8,860 nucleotides of DNA, from contig CALPVO020000081.1 of the NCBI GenBank assembly GCA_943327025.2, positions 1 to 8,860 on the forward strand, in the 5' to 3' direction. Under the pieces are notes generated by a model that was given only the letters and a program-made list of their open reading frames with translations, did no database searches and was not told the DNA's origin. Shown here piece by piece: positions 1-5,177 of the stretch. Within the stretch, counting starts at the first letter, position 1. Every line of letters starts with the position of its first letter. The position numbers and the translations under genes were made by a program. The stretch is from Janthinobacterium lividum (GTDB lineage: Bacteria > Pseudomonadota > Gammaproteobacteria > Steroidobacterales > Steroidobacteraceae).

Positions 1-195
1 ACCGTGCCTCCCGAGGCTTTCACTTTGGCCAACATCGACCCACAACGACGTGCCGAAACTCTATCCCCAGCCGAGTTCGCTGCACTGGCACGCGCGGCCC
101 TACAATGCCGCGACGCTAACGCGCCTGACGCGCCTGACGCACCAGACGCGTCACCCGCACCTGATACGTCTGACATGCCTGACACGCACTCTTAA
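1..195 (+). CDS. rsmA: 16S rRNA dimethyladenosine transferase RsmA (KsgA), C-terminal fragment
   Basis: Only the last 64 codons are present, open at the left edge in frame 1 and ending at TAA 193-195. The fragment contains [10 protein letters not shown] followed by a short helix, which resembles the C-terminal helical end of KsgA (D-P-x-x-R-A-E-N/T-L-S). KsgA dimethylates two adjacent adenines near the 3' end of 16S rRNA late in 30S assembly. The identification rests on this motif plus position, since apaG and apaH follow directly, as in enterics. The GTG at position 4 is internal and is not a start. After the usual end comes an extra tail of about 25 residues, rich in Ala, Pro and Asp, built on three A-P-D repeats. 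The catalytic methyltransferase domain lies outside the window. Confidence 0.85.
   Translation, partial: TVPPEAFTLANIDPQRRAETLSPAEFAALARAALQCRDANAPDAPDAPDASPAPDTSDMPDTHS
121..147 (+). repeat. 9-bp tandem repeat in the rsmA 3' end (Ala-Pro-Asp x3)
   Basis: Two identical copies of GCGCCTGAC (121-129, 130-138) are followed by a third, GCACCAGAC (139-147), in frame and encoding A-P-D three times. Looser C-C/T-G-A-C units continue to about 186, giving the acidic, proline-rich end of the protein. Confidence 0.8.
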
Positions 196-218
196 CACTC
201 CACCAAAATACTCCCGCC

Positions 219-596
219 ATGCCTACCTCACCTCCCATCCGCATCGAAGTCGTCACGGCGTTCCTGAAGGAACAGTCAGCACCGGAAGACGGCCGCTACG
301 CCTTCAGCTACACCATTACCCTGCGCAATGACGGGGAACAGCCAGCCAAGTTGTTGTCACGTCACTGGATCATCACCGATGCGAACGGCAAGGTGGAAGA
401 AGTGCGCGGCGATGGGGTGGTAGGCGAGCAGCCATTACTCAACCCGGGCCAAGGGTTCCGTTACAGCAGCGGCGCCGTGCTGGATACGCCCGTGGGCACC
501 ATGCAGGGCAGCTACCGCATGCGGGCCGCGGACGGCCAGCAATTCGAAGCACCCATTCCCACGTTCCGCCTGGCCGTGCCAGGGTTGCTGCACTAG
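219..596 (+). CDS. apaG: ApaG family protein
   Basis: 125 residues, the same length as E. coli ApaG. It has the family's fibronectin type III-like beta-sandwich pattern: an N-terminal strand (I-R-I-E-V-V-T-A-F, 7-15), then [11 protein letters not shown] (27-37), R-H-W-I-I-T-D (48-54), and the hallmark glycine-rich segment [12 protein letters not shown] (66-77), ending in I-P-x-F-R-L-A-V-P (113-121). The biochemical role is not settled; the family is linked to cation resistance in some bacteria, and the same fold occurs in eukaryotic F-box proteins. The ATG at 219 gives the family's length, but no clear Shine-Dalgarno precedes it, so translation may depend on rsmA, which ends 23 bases upstream. 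ApaH starts 3 bases after the stop, as expected for a co-transcribed rsmA-apaG-apaH unit. Confidence 0.95.
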   Translation: MPTSPPIRIEVVTAFLKEQSAPEDGRYAFSYTITLRNDGEQPAKLLSRHWIITDANGKVEEVRGDGVVGEQPLLNPGQGFRYSSGAVLDTPVGTMQGSYRMRAADGQQFEAPIPTFRLAVPGLLH

Positions 597-599
597 CCC

Positions 600-1430
600 G
601 TGACCACTTGGGCTATCGGCGACCTGCAAGGCTGCCACGGCGCGTTCGTCCGTCTGCTCGAGGCCATCAACTTCTCGCCTGCCCACGACCATCTCTGGCT
701 CGTTGGCGATTTGGTGAACCGCGGTCCTCATTCCACCGCCACGCTGCGCGAGGTCATCGCGCTTGGCGATGCCGTCACCACCGTTTTAGGTAACCACGAC
801 CTGCACTTGCTCGCTCTGGCGATGGCGCCGAACTCCGGCAACGGCATGCGTCCGGGCGATACGCTGGAGAAGGTCCTCGCTGCGCACGATTCCGACGAAT
901 TGCTTGGCTGGCTGCTGGAACAGCCCTTGCTGCACCACGATGCCAAACTGGGCTGGACCATGGTCCATGCTGGGCTGCCTCCGCAATGGTCGATCGCCAC
1001 GGCCGAGCGCGAAGCGCGCGCCGTGGAAGCCGCTTTGCGCGACGACCCGGTGGGCTTCTTCAACGAAATGTATGGCGACCAACCGGACACTTGGTCCGAA
1101 ACGCTGACCGGTTCGGACCGCAGGCGGTTCACCGTGAACTGCCTGACGCGCCTGCGTTACTGCACGGCCGAAGGCCAGTTGCTGCCAAAACTGAAAGGCC
1201 CACCGGACACCGCCCCGGAGGGCGCCTTGCCTTGGTTTGATGTCCCGAAGCGGCGCGCGGCGAAAGACCGCGTGGTGTTTGGGCACTGGTCCGCGTTGGG
1301 GTTGATGCGGTCACCCACGGCACTGGGCCTGGACACGGGTTGTGTGTGGGGCGGACGCTTGACCGCGGTAAAACTGGAACACACCCACAAGCTGCCCCCC
1401 GAAGAATGGGAAGTGGTGCAGGTGACCTAG
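600..1430 (+). CDS. apaH: Bis(5'-nucleosyl)-tetraphosphatase, symmetrical (Ap4A hydrolase)
   Basis: 276 residues, against about 280 for E. coli ApaH. The enzyme hydrolyses Ap4A symmetrically to two ADP, and in E. coli it also removes Np4 caps from RNA. It belongs to the PPP metallophosphatase superfamily. Visible metal-site motifs are G-D-L-Q-G-C (7-12), G-D-L-V-N-R-G-P (36-43), G-N-H-D-L-H-L-L (64-71), V-H-A-G-L-P-P-Q-W (122-130) and F-G-H-W-S (227-231); L-D-T-G-C-V-W-G-G (244-252) is the family's C-terminal signature. In the first motif Gln replaces the His of E. coli (G-D-V-H-G-C). I believe this occurs in other proteobacterial ApaH proteins, so I do not read it as inactivation. The start is GTG at 600, only 3 bases after the apaG stop, without a strong ribosome site, which suggests coupling. 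The TAG stop overlaps the stop of the opposite-strand gene. Confidence 0.95.
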   Translation: MTTWAIGDLQGCHGAFVRLLEAINFSPAHDHLWLVGDLVNRGPHSTATLREVIALGDAVTTVLGNHDLHLLALAMAPNSGNGMRPGDTLEKVLAAHDSDELLGWLLEQPLLHHDAKLGWTMVHAGLPPQWSIATAEREARAVEAALRDDPVGFFNEMYGDQPDTWSETLTGSDRRRFTVNCLTRLRYCTAEGQLLPKLKGPPDTAPEGALPWFDVPKRRAAKDRVVFGHWSALGLMRSPTALGLDTGCVWGGRLTAVKLEHTHKLPPEEWEVVQVT

Positions 1431-2170
1431 CGGCGGCGCGCCCGCGCGGTGTCTGCCGTTGGTACCGGAGCGAACACTTCGAAGCTCAGTGACAAGCTGC
1501 TTCCCGAGAGCTGGTGGGGAACGCAGCGAGTGTGGTCATCCATCGCGCGCGTGGCAAACAAGGGCAGCACCCGGTCGCGAAACTGCTCCAGCAATTCACA
1601 GTCGCCCAGTTCCAGGGACCGCGGACGGTCCCGGTCAAACCGCAACTTGCGCCATTCGCCCGGCAGCGGAGCCACCGCAGAGGCCTCGGGTGCGAGCGCT
1701 GTGCCCGGCACCGGCAAGCGCGGCGCCTCGCGCCCAATAACATGACCGAAAGGCTCCGCCGTGGCGGCTGTTTGCGCCACGGCGCTTTCTGCCGGCAATA
1801 CAGCGGCGCCATCCGCTGCCGGCTCCAGCGTGGCAAAACGCAGCTTCACGCGGGGGAATTCGGTGGGGCCGCCGTAAAGCGCCCCGCAGCCGTAAGTGGT
1901 CACTTTCAGATCGGGCCGCGCCCCTAGCGTACGTAGCAGCAAGCGGACCTTGTCCGCCAAGCCATCGCAGGAATACTTCGACGTGAAGCCGCTGTAGGTG
2001 AAGCTGACTTCGTGCTCCTTCCACCGCCCCATGGCCATCGAACTGGCCGCCGAACTGGCCATCGAACTGGCCGCCGAATCGGCCACCGCACCCGGCAACG
2101 GCTCAGCCGCGATGGCCGGCTGCAGGAGCAGTAAACCGAGGAAGAGCGGCAAGGTGGCCTTCAGTGACAT
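1427..2170 (-). CDS. Secreted/periplasmic protein of unknown function
   Basis: 247 residues. A clear Sec signal peptide (M-S-L-K, hydrophobic core at about 5-17, then P-A-I-A-A, cleavage near 21-22) indicates export; there is no lipobox cysteine. A Ser/Ala/Met low-complexity linker (31-47) follows, then a better-conserved-looking block, W-K-E-H-E-V-S-F-T-Y-S-G-F-T-S-K-Y-S-C-D-G-L (50-71) with D-K-V-R-L-L-L near 73-79. Four cysteines (68, 95, 191, 216) could form two disulfides in the periplasm. I recall similar uncharacterised proteins in xanthomonads but cannot assign a family or function. The ATG at 2168-2170 lies 2 bases past the folA stop, so translation is probably coupled to folA. The stop overlaps the apaH stop by four bases, tail to tail. 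No catalytic motif is recognised. Confidence 0.85.
   Translation of the reverse strand: MSLKATLPLFLGLLLLQPAIAAEPLPGAVADSAASSMASSAASSMAMGRWKEHEVSFTYSGFTSKYSCDGLADKVRLLLRTLGARPDLKVTTYGCGALYGGPTEFPRVKLRFATLEPAADGAAVLPAESAVAQTAATAEPFGHVIGREAPRLPVPGTALAPEASAVAPLPGEWRKLRFDRDRPRSLELGDCELLEQFRDRVLPLFATRAMDDHTRCVPHQLSGSSLSLSFEVFAPVPTADTARARRR
2033..2084 (-). repeat. 24-bp tandem repeat in the secreted protein gene
   Basis: Two 24-bp units (2033-2056 and 2057-2080) match at 22 of 24 positions, and GGCC at 2081-2084 begins a further partial copy. Each unit itself halves into two similar 12-mers that start with GGCC on the plus strand. It encodes the S-S-M-A-S-S-A-A-type linker directly after the signal peptide. 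Confidence 0.8.
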
Positions 2171-2172
2171 GG

Positions 2173-2703
2173 CTAGCGAATTGACCCTGCCGGAGCATTT
2201 TGGTTCCCGCCCTCGCCCAACTGCACGCGGCGCACGAAAGTGTAGGCATAGGCATGCCGCTCGTCGGCGGCGTGTGCCTCTCGGGACACCTCAGGCCAGA
2301 CGACCGGGTCGAAGGCAGGAAAGAAGGCATCGCCCTCAAGCGTGGCCGCCACCTCAGTCAACTCAAGCACAGTCGCTTGCGGCAGCAGCTGTTTATAGAG
2401 TTCGCCGCCACCAATCACCATCACTTCAGGCTGGTCCGCCGCGGCCACTAGCGCAGCCTCCACCGTAGCAAACACTTCTGCGCCCGCGGCGACAAAACCG
2501 GCTTGGCGAGTCACCACCAGATTGCGCCGACCGGGTAACGGCCGCCCCAGGCTGTCCCAAGTGCGCCGGCCCATCAGGACCGGCTTGCCCAACGTCAAGG
2601 CCTTGAAGTGCTGCAAGTCGGCAGGCAGGCGCCACGGCAAACCACCTGCCACCCCAATGACACCGTTGGTGCCAACCGCGGCGATGAGCGTCAAAGCAGG
2701 CAT
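2173..2703 (-). CDS. folA: Dihydrofolate reductase
   Basis: 176 residues; reduces dihydrofolate to tetrahydrofolate with NADPH, the step that recycles the DHF made by ThyA. Family residues are intact. I-G-V-A-G-G-L-P-W-R-L-P-A-D-L (16-30) holds the substrate-binding Asp29 (Asp27 in E. coli) in the A-D-L context, with Phe33 and Lys34 after it. M-G-R-R-T-W-D-S-L-G-R-P-L-P-G-R (44-59) is the NADPH/pABA-site motif, V-I-G-G-G-E-L-Y (96-103) the cofactor loop, and Thr115 matches E. coli Thr113. Nothing suggests an acquired trimethoprim-resistant type. The frame stays open to 3018, but that is a shadow of the lysine-rich gene, and the conserved N-terminus M-P-A-L-T-L-I-A-A-V fixes the start at 2703. 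About 12 extra residues extend the C-terminus. It starts 17 bases after the SET gene's stop, with no strong ribosome site. Confidence 0.97.
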   Translation of the reverse strand: MPALTLIAAVGTNGVIGVAGGLPWRLPADLQHFKALTLGKPVLMGRRTWDSLGRPLPGRRNLVVTRQAGFVAAGAEVFATVEAALVAAADQPEVMVIGGGELYKQLLPQATVLELTEVAATLEGDAFFPAFDPVVWPEVSREAHAADERHAYAYTFVRRVQLGEGGNQNAPAGSIR

Positions 2704-2720
2704 GGTGGCGTCAGCGTGCG

Positions 2721-3434
2721 TCAACGGCGGGCGCGCTTTACCGCAGCCTTCCGCACGGCCTTCTTCTTGGTCGTTCGGTTCACGGCGGCTTTTCCAATGG
2801 CCGCCTTCTTCTTGGCCGCCTTCTTCTTGGCAACCGTCTTCAGGGCCAGCTTCTTCTTCGCGGCTTGCTTGGGATTGGCCGCTTTTTTCTTGGCTAACTT
2901 TTTCTTGGCAAGCTTCTTCTTGGCGGCTTGCTTCTTGCCAGCCGTCTTCTTGGCCGCCTTCTTCTTGGGGTCCGGCCAATCGAGCAGCATGGTGCCGCGA
3001 CACTTGGGTGATCCACACCGGCAGCCGAAAATCTGGTCCATCTCGGGCGGGTCGTTCGGGTCACGCTCAATCATGTAGTCGAAGCAAATCTCCTGGCCCT
3101 TCGGAATATCCCGCACGGCCTCGAGAAACACCCGCGCCTTATCGACCACGCTTTCGCAATTGGGGTCGCAGCTGTGGTTGATCCAACGCGCGTCGTTGCC
3201 CTTCACGCCGCCGTCGATCACCACGCGCGAATTCACGGTGAACAAGAAGGTGTGGTTGTCATCGTGCGCCTTGTCTTCATGGCGTCGATCAGCCTCGGCA
3301 TGGGAAATACGATCGCCGACATATTCGGTGATCCGCGTGCCCTTGAGGATGTTGGCGGCGGCGAAGACGCCCCGACCGTGGATGCGGGAATTGCGAACCA
3401 CGTAGTAAGGGTTTTTCTGGAAAGTGGCGCTCAT
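2721..3434 (-). CDS. SET-domain protein-lysine methyltransferase with a histone H1-like tail
   Basis: 237 residues in two parts. Residues about 8-122 form a SET domain, a SAM-dependent lysine methyltransferase fold: G-R-G-V-F-A (20-25), the pseudoknot motifs R-W-I-N-H-S-C-D-P-N-C (83-93) and G-Q-E-I-C-F-D-Y (113-120), the last supplying the catalytic-site Tyr. A post-SET zinc motif C-x-C-x4-C (Cys138, 140, 145) follows; with Cys89 or Cys93 it can form the usual zinc site. Residues 157-237 are a basic tail with 33 Lys, 23 Ala, 5 Arg and no Asp or Glu among 81, mostly A-K-K-K-type repeats, as in histone H1 and the AlgP/Hc1-like bacterial proteins. The SET part predicts protein methylation and the tail predicts DNA or RNA binding, or a methylation target in cis. 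The substrate is unknown. It lies 54 bases after thyA and 17 before folA, so it is probably co-transcribed with them. No Shine-Dalgarno is evident at the ATG. Confidence 0.93.
   Translation of the reverse strand: MSATFQKNPYYVVRNSRIHGRGVFAAANILKGTRITEYVGDRISHAEADRRHEDKAHDDNHTFLFTVNSRVVIDGGVKGNDARWINHSCDPNCESVVDKARVFLEAVRDIPKGQEICFDYMIERDPNDPPEMDQIFGCRCGSPKCRGTMLLDWPDPKKKAAKKTAGKKQAAKKKLAKKKLAKKKAANPKQAAKKKLALKTVAKKKAAKKKAAIGKAAVNRTTKKKAVRKAAVKRARR
2724..2966 (-). repeat. Degenerate repeats encoding the Lys/Ala-rich tail
   Basis: On the plus strand this reads as recurring TTCTTCTTGGC units separated by GCC/GCTT-type spacers; on the coding strand it is GCCAAGAAGAA-like, giving A-K-K-K and K-K-L-A peptides. 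Units are imperfect and of variable spacing, the kind of sequence that changes length by recombination or slippage. Confidence 0.75.
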
Positions 3435-3469
3435 GGGGGACCGTTGGCGAGTGAAAAAAGGGGTGGCTG

Positions 3470-3484
3470 GGCAGGCGAACTGCC
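3470..3484 (-). other. Small hairpin in the thyA-SET gap
   Basis: GGCAG (3470-3474) pairs with CTGCC (3480-3484) around a 5-base loop, beginning 4 bases past the thyA stop on the minus strand. A run of six T on that strand (3459-3454) follows only after 10 further bases, so it lacks the adjacent U-tract of a standard intrinsic terminator. It may slow RNA decay or polymerase, or mean nothing. Confidence 0.3.
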
Positions 3485-3488
3485 GTGA

Positions 3489-4283
3489 CTAAACGGCAAC
3501 TGGCGCCTTGATGGCGGGGTGCGAAGCGTAGCCCTGCACCTCGATGTCATCGGCAGTGTAGTCGAAGAGCGTGGCAGGCCGGCGGTGCAGCACCAATTGC
3601 GGCAGCGGCAGCGGTTCGCGCGCGAGCTGCAATTCGGCCTGTTCGAGGTGGTTCAGATAGAGGTGGCAGTCACCGCCGGTCCACACGAAGTCCCCAACGG
3701 CAAGGTCGCATTGCTGCGCCACCAAGTGCACCAGCAAGGCATAGGAAGCAATATTGAACGGCACCCCGAGAAAGATATCGGCGCTGCGCTGGTAGAGCTG
3801 GCAGCTCAGCCGGCCACCGGCCACGTAGAACTGAAAAAAGGCGTGGCAGGGCATGAGCGCCATGCGGTCCAGTTCGCCCACGTTCCACGCGTTCACAATG
3901 ATGCGACGCGAATCGGGCTGGGTCCGCAGCAAACGTACAGCCTCGGCCATCTGGTCGATATGCCGGCCATCAGCCGCTACCCAGTCGCGCCACTGCTTGC
4001 CGTAGACAGGACCCAAGTCCCCCTCGGCGCTGGCCCATTCGTCCCAAATACTGACGCCCGCTTCCTGCAGGCTGCGCACATTCGTCTCGCCACGCAGGAA
4101 CCAGAGCAGTTCATGGATGATGCTGCGCGTGTGCACCTTCTTGGTGGTGACCAGGGGGAAACCTTCCGCGAGGTTAAAACGCATCTGCCAACCAAACACG
4201 CTGAGCGTGCCGGTGCCAGTGCGATCTTCCTTGCGGTGTCCGTGGTCACGGACGTGCCGCATCAGGTCCAGATACTGGCGCAC
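3489..4283 (-). CDS. thyA: Thymidylate synthase
   Basis: 264 residues, exactly the E. coli ThyA length. Converts dUMP to dTMP using methylene-tetrahydrofolate as methyl donor and reductant, releasing dihydrofolate for FolA, which is encoded two genes downstream. Visible landmarks are [10 protein letters not shown] (17-26) with the dUMP phosphate Arg21, W-D-E-W (80-83), the catalytic Cys146 in [11 protein letters not shown] (144-154), and [13 protein letters not shown] (165-177), which binds phosphate and the base. The start is GTG at 4283, giving M-R-Q-Y-L-D-L-M, the usual N-terminus. A GAGG ribosome site sits 7 bases before it and overlaps the lgt stop codon, so expression is probably coupled to lgt, as in the lgt-thyA pair of E. 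coli. No truncation or unusual residue is seen. Confidence 0.98.
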   Translation of the reverse strand: MRQYLDLMRHVRDHGHRKEDRTGTGTLSVFGWQMRFNLAEGFPLVTTKKVHTRSIIHELLWFLRGETNVRSLQEAGVSIWDEWASAEGDLGPVYGKQWRDWVAADGRHIDQMAEAVRLLRTQPDSRRIIVNAWNVGELDRMALMPCHAFFQFYVAGGRLSCQLYQRSADIFLGVPFNIASYALLVHLVAQQCDLAVGDFVWTGGDCHLYLNHLEQAELQLAREPLPLPQLVLHRRPATLFDYTADDIEVQGYASHPAIKAPVAV

Positions 4284-4288
4284 TGGGT

Positions 4289-4294
4289 TTCCTC
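4289..4294 (-). promoter_or_regulatory. thyA ribosome binding site overlapping the lgt stop
   Basis: The minus strand reads GAGGAA here (GAGG at 4294-4291), 7 bases before the GTG start at 4283. Its first two bases are part of the lgt TGA (4295-4293), so ribosomes terminating on lgt sit directly on the thyA site. It also decides the GTG start. Confidence 0.8.
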
Positions 4295-5102
4295 AGCCAA
4301 CCACGCGGTTGCCGCTGGGTTCGCGGCGGGTGTACGCCACCAGCAGCATGCCCGCACCGCCCAACACCATCGGCAAGGTGAGCACCTGCCCCATCGTCAA
4401 CCACTCGAACGCCAGATAGCCTAGCTGCGTATCCGGCACCCGCACGAATTCCACGGCGAAGCGGAATAAGCCATAACCCAGCAAGAACAGGCCGGAGGCC
4501 GCCCAGCGCCAACGAGGCTTAGAGGTATAGGCCCAGAGAATGACGAACAACACGAGGCCTTCCAAGAAGGCTTCATAGAGCTGCGTGGCATGCAGCACCT
4601 GCGGGCCGTTGGGCGTCTGCACCAGAAAGCCCAAGGCAAAGTCGGTGGGCTTGCCCCACAGTTCGCCATTGATGAAATTGCCGATGCGGCCGGCACACAG
4701 CCCGAGCAAGGGCAACGGCGCCATGAAGTCGAACACGTCAGCCACCCGCTTGCCGGTGCTGCGCGCGAACCAGGCGATGGCGACCATGACACCCGCCAAG
4801 CCGCCGTGGAAGGACATGCCGCCCTCCCAGATACGCCAAATGTAGTGCCAGTCCTCTGCTACCCGCGCGTGCCCATAGAACAGCAAATAGCCGATACGCC
4901 CACCCAACACCACGCCCAGCATGGCGTTGAAGATGACGTCATCGACCTGCTCCGGGGTCCAAGTGGAGCCCGGTAGCGCAGCGCGCCGCCGCCCCAGCCA
5001 CCATGCTGCAACAAAGCCCAGCAGGTACATGAGGCCATACCAATGCACCTTCACCGGACCAATGGCCACGGCGATGGGGTCGATGTCCGGATAGATGAGC
5101 AT
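4293..5102 (-). CDS. lgt: Prolipoprotein diacylglyceryl transferase
   Basis: 269 residues of an inner-membrane enzyme that transfers diacylglycerol from phosphatidylglycerol to the lipobox cysteine of prolipoproteins, the first step of lipoprotein maturation. About seven hydrophobic segments are visible, for example near 22-38, 57-76, 98-113, 126-137, 179-193, 202-219 and 239-257. Key motifs are W-Y-G-L-M-Y (21-26, Tyr22 equivalent to E. coli Tyr26), H-G-G-L (99-102, E. coli His103), and the Lgt signature G-R-I-G-N-F-I-N-G-E-L-W-G (138-150) with Arg139 and Asn142 (E. coli Arg143, Asn146). G-L-F-R-F-A-V-E-F-V-R (211-221) holds the later conserved arginine region. The ATG at 5100-5102 gives the normal N-terminus; no good ribosome site precedes it. 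It lies 75 bases after rlmI and 9 before thyA. Confidence 0.97.
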   Translation of the reverse strand: MLIYPDIDPIAVAIGPVKVHWYGLMYLLGFVAAWWLGRRRAALPGSTWTPEQVDDVIFNAMLGVVLGGRIGYLLFYGHARVAEDWHYIWRIWEGGMSFHGGLAGVMVAIAWFARSTGKRVADVFDFMAPLPLLGLCAGRIGNFINGELWGKPTDFALGFLVQTPNGPQVLHATQLYEAFLEGLVLFVILWAYTSKPRWRWAASGLFLLGYGLFRFAVEFVRVPDTQLGYLAFEWLTMGQVLTLPMVLGGAGMLLVAYTRREPSGNRVVG

Positions 5103-5137
5103 GGGGGGAGTGTAACAAGCCTTCGCCGTGCAGTACC

Positions 5138-5158
5138 GCCCCGGTTACCGCCCGGGGC
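5138..5158 (-). other. GC-rich perfect hairpin between rlmI and lgt
   Basis: GCCCCGG (5138-5144) pairs perfectly with CCGGGGC (5152-5158) around a 7-base loop, about 20 bases past the rlmI stop and 36 before the lgt start. No U-tract follows on the minus strand, so it is not a classic terminator. It may protect the rlmI mRNA end or reduce read-through. The overlapping direct repeat TACCGCCC (5134-5141) / TACCGCCC (5146-5153) is also present. Confidence 0.4.
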
Positions 5159-5177
5159 AGCGCCATGGCCCTAGAAG

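Noticed and set aside
1449..1745. Plus-strand open frames opposite the secreted protein gene.
   Set aside because: They overlap a frame with a clean signal peptide and start codon; their translations are Arg/Pro/Ser-rich shadows typical of GC-rich antisense.
2704..3018. Upstream in-frame extension of folA with Glu/Gln-rich repeats.
   Set aside because: It is an alternative frame of the SET tail repeats; the DHFR family N-terminus begins at the ATG at 2703.
2608..3078. A plus-strand frame with repeated A-A-F-F-L-A segments that look like membrane helices.
   Set aside because: It is the antisense reading of the Lys/Ala-rich tail codons of the SET gene; the SET motifs on the minus strand explain the sequence.
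3454..3484. Hairpin plus T-run after thyA as an intrinsic terminator.
   Set aside because: The stem is only 5 bp and the six T lie 10 bases away from it, so it does not fit a functional terminator; folA expression also argues for read-through.
3519..4424. A 301-codon plus-strand frame across thyA and the end of lgt.
   Set aside because: It spans two well-supported genes on the other strand and resembles no known protein.
5109..5114. Minus-strand TACACT just before lgt as a -10 box.
   Set aside because: It is too close to the ATG for a normal leader and has no -35 partner.
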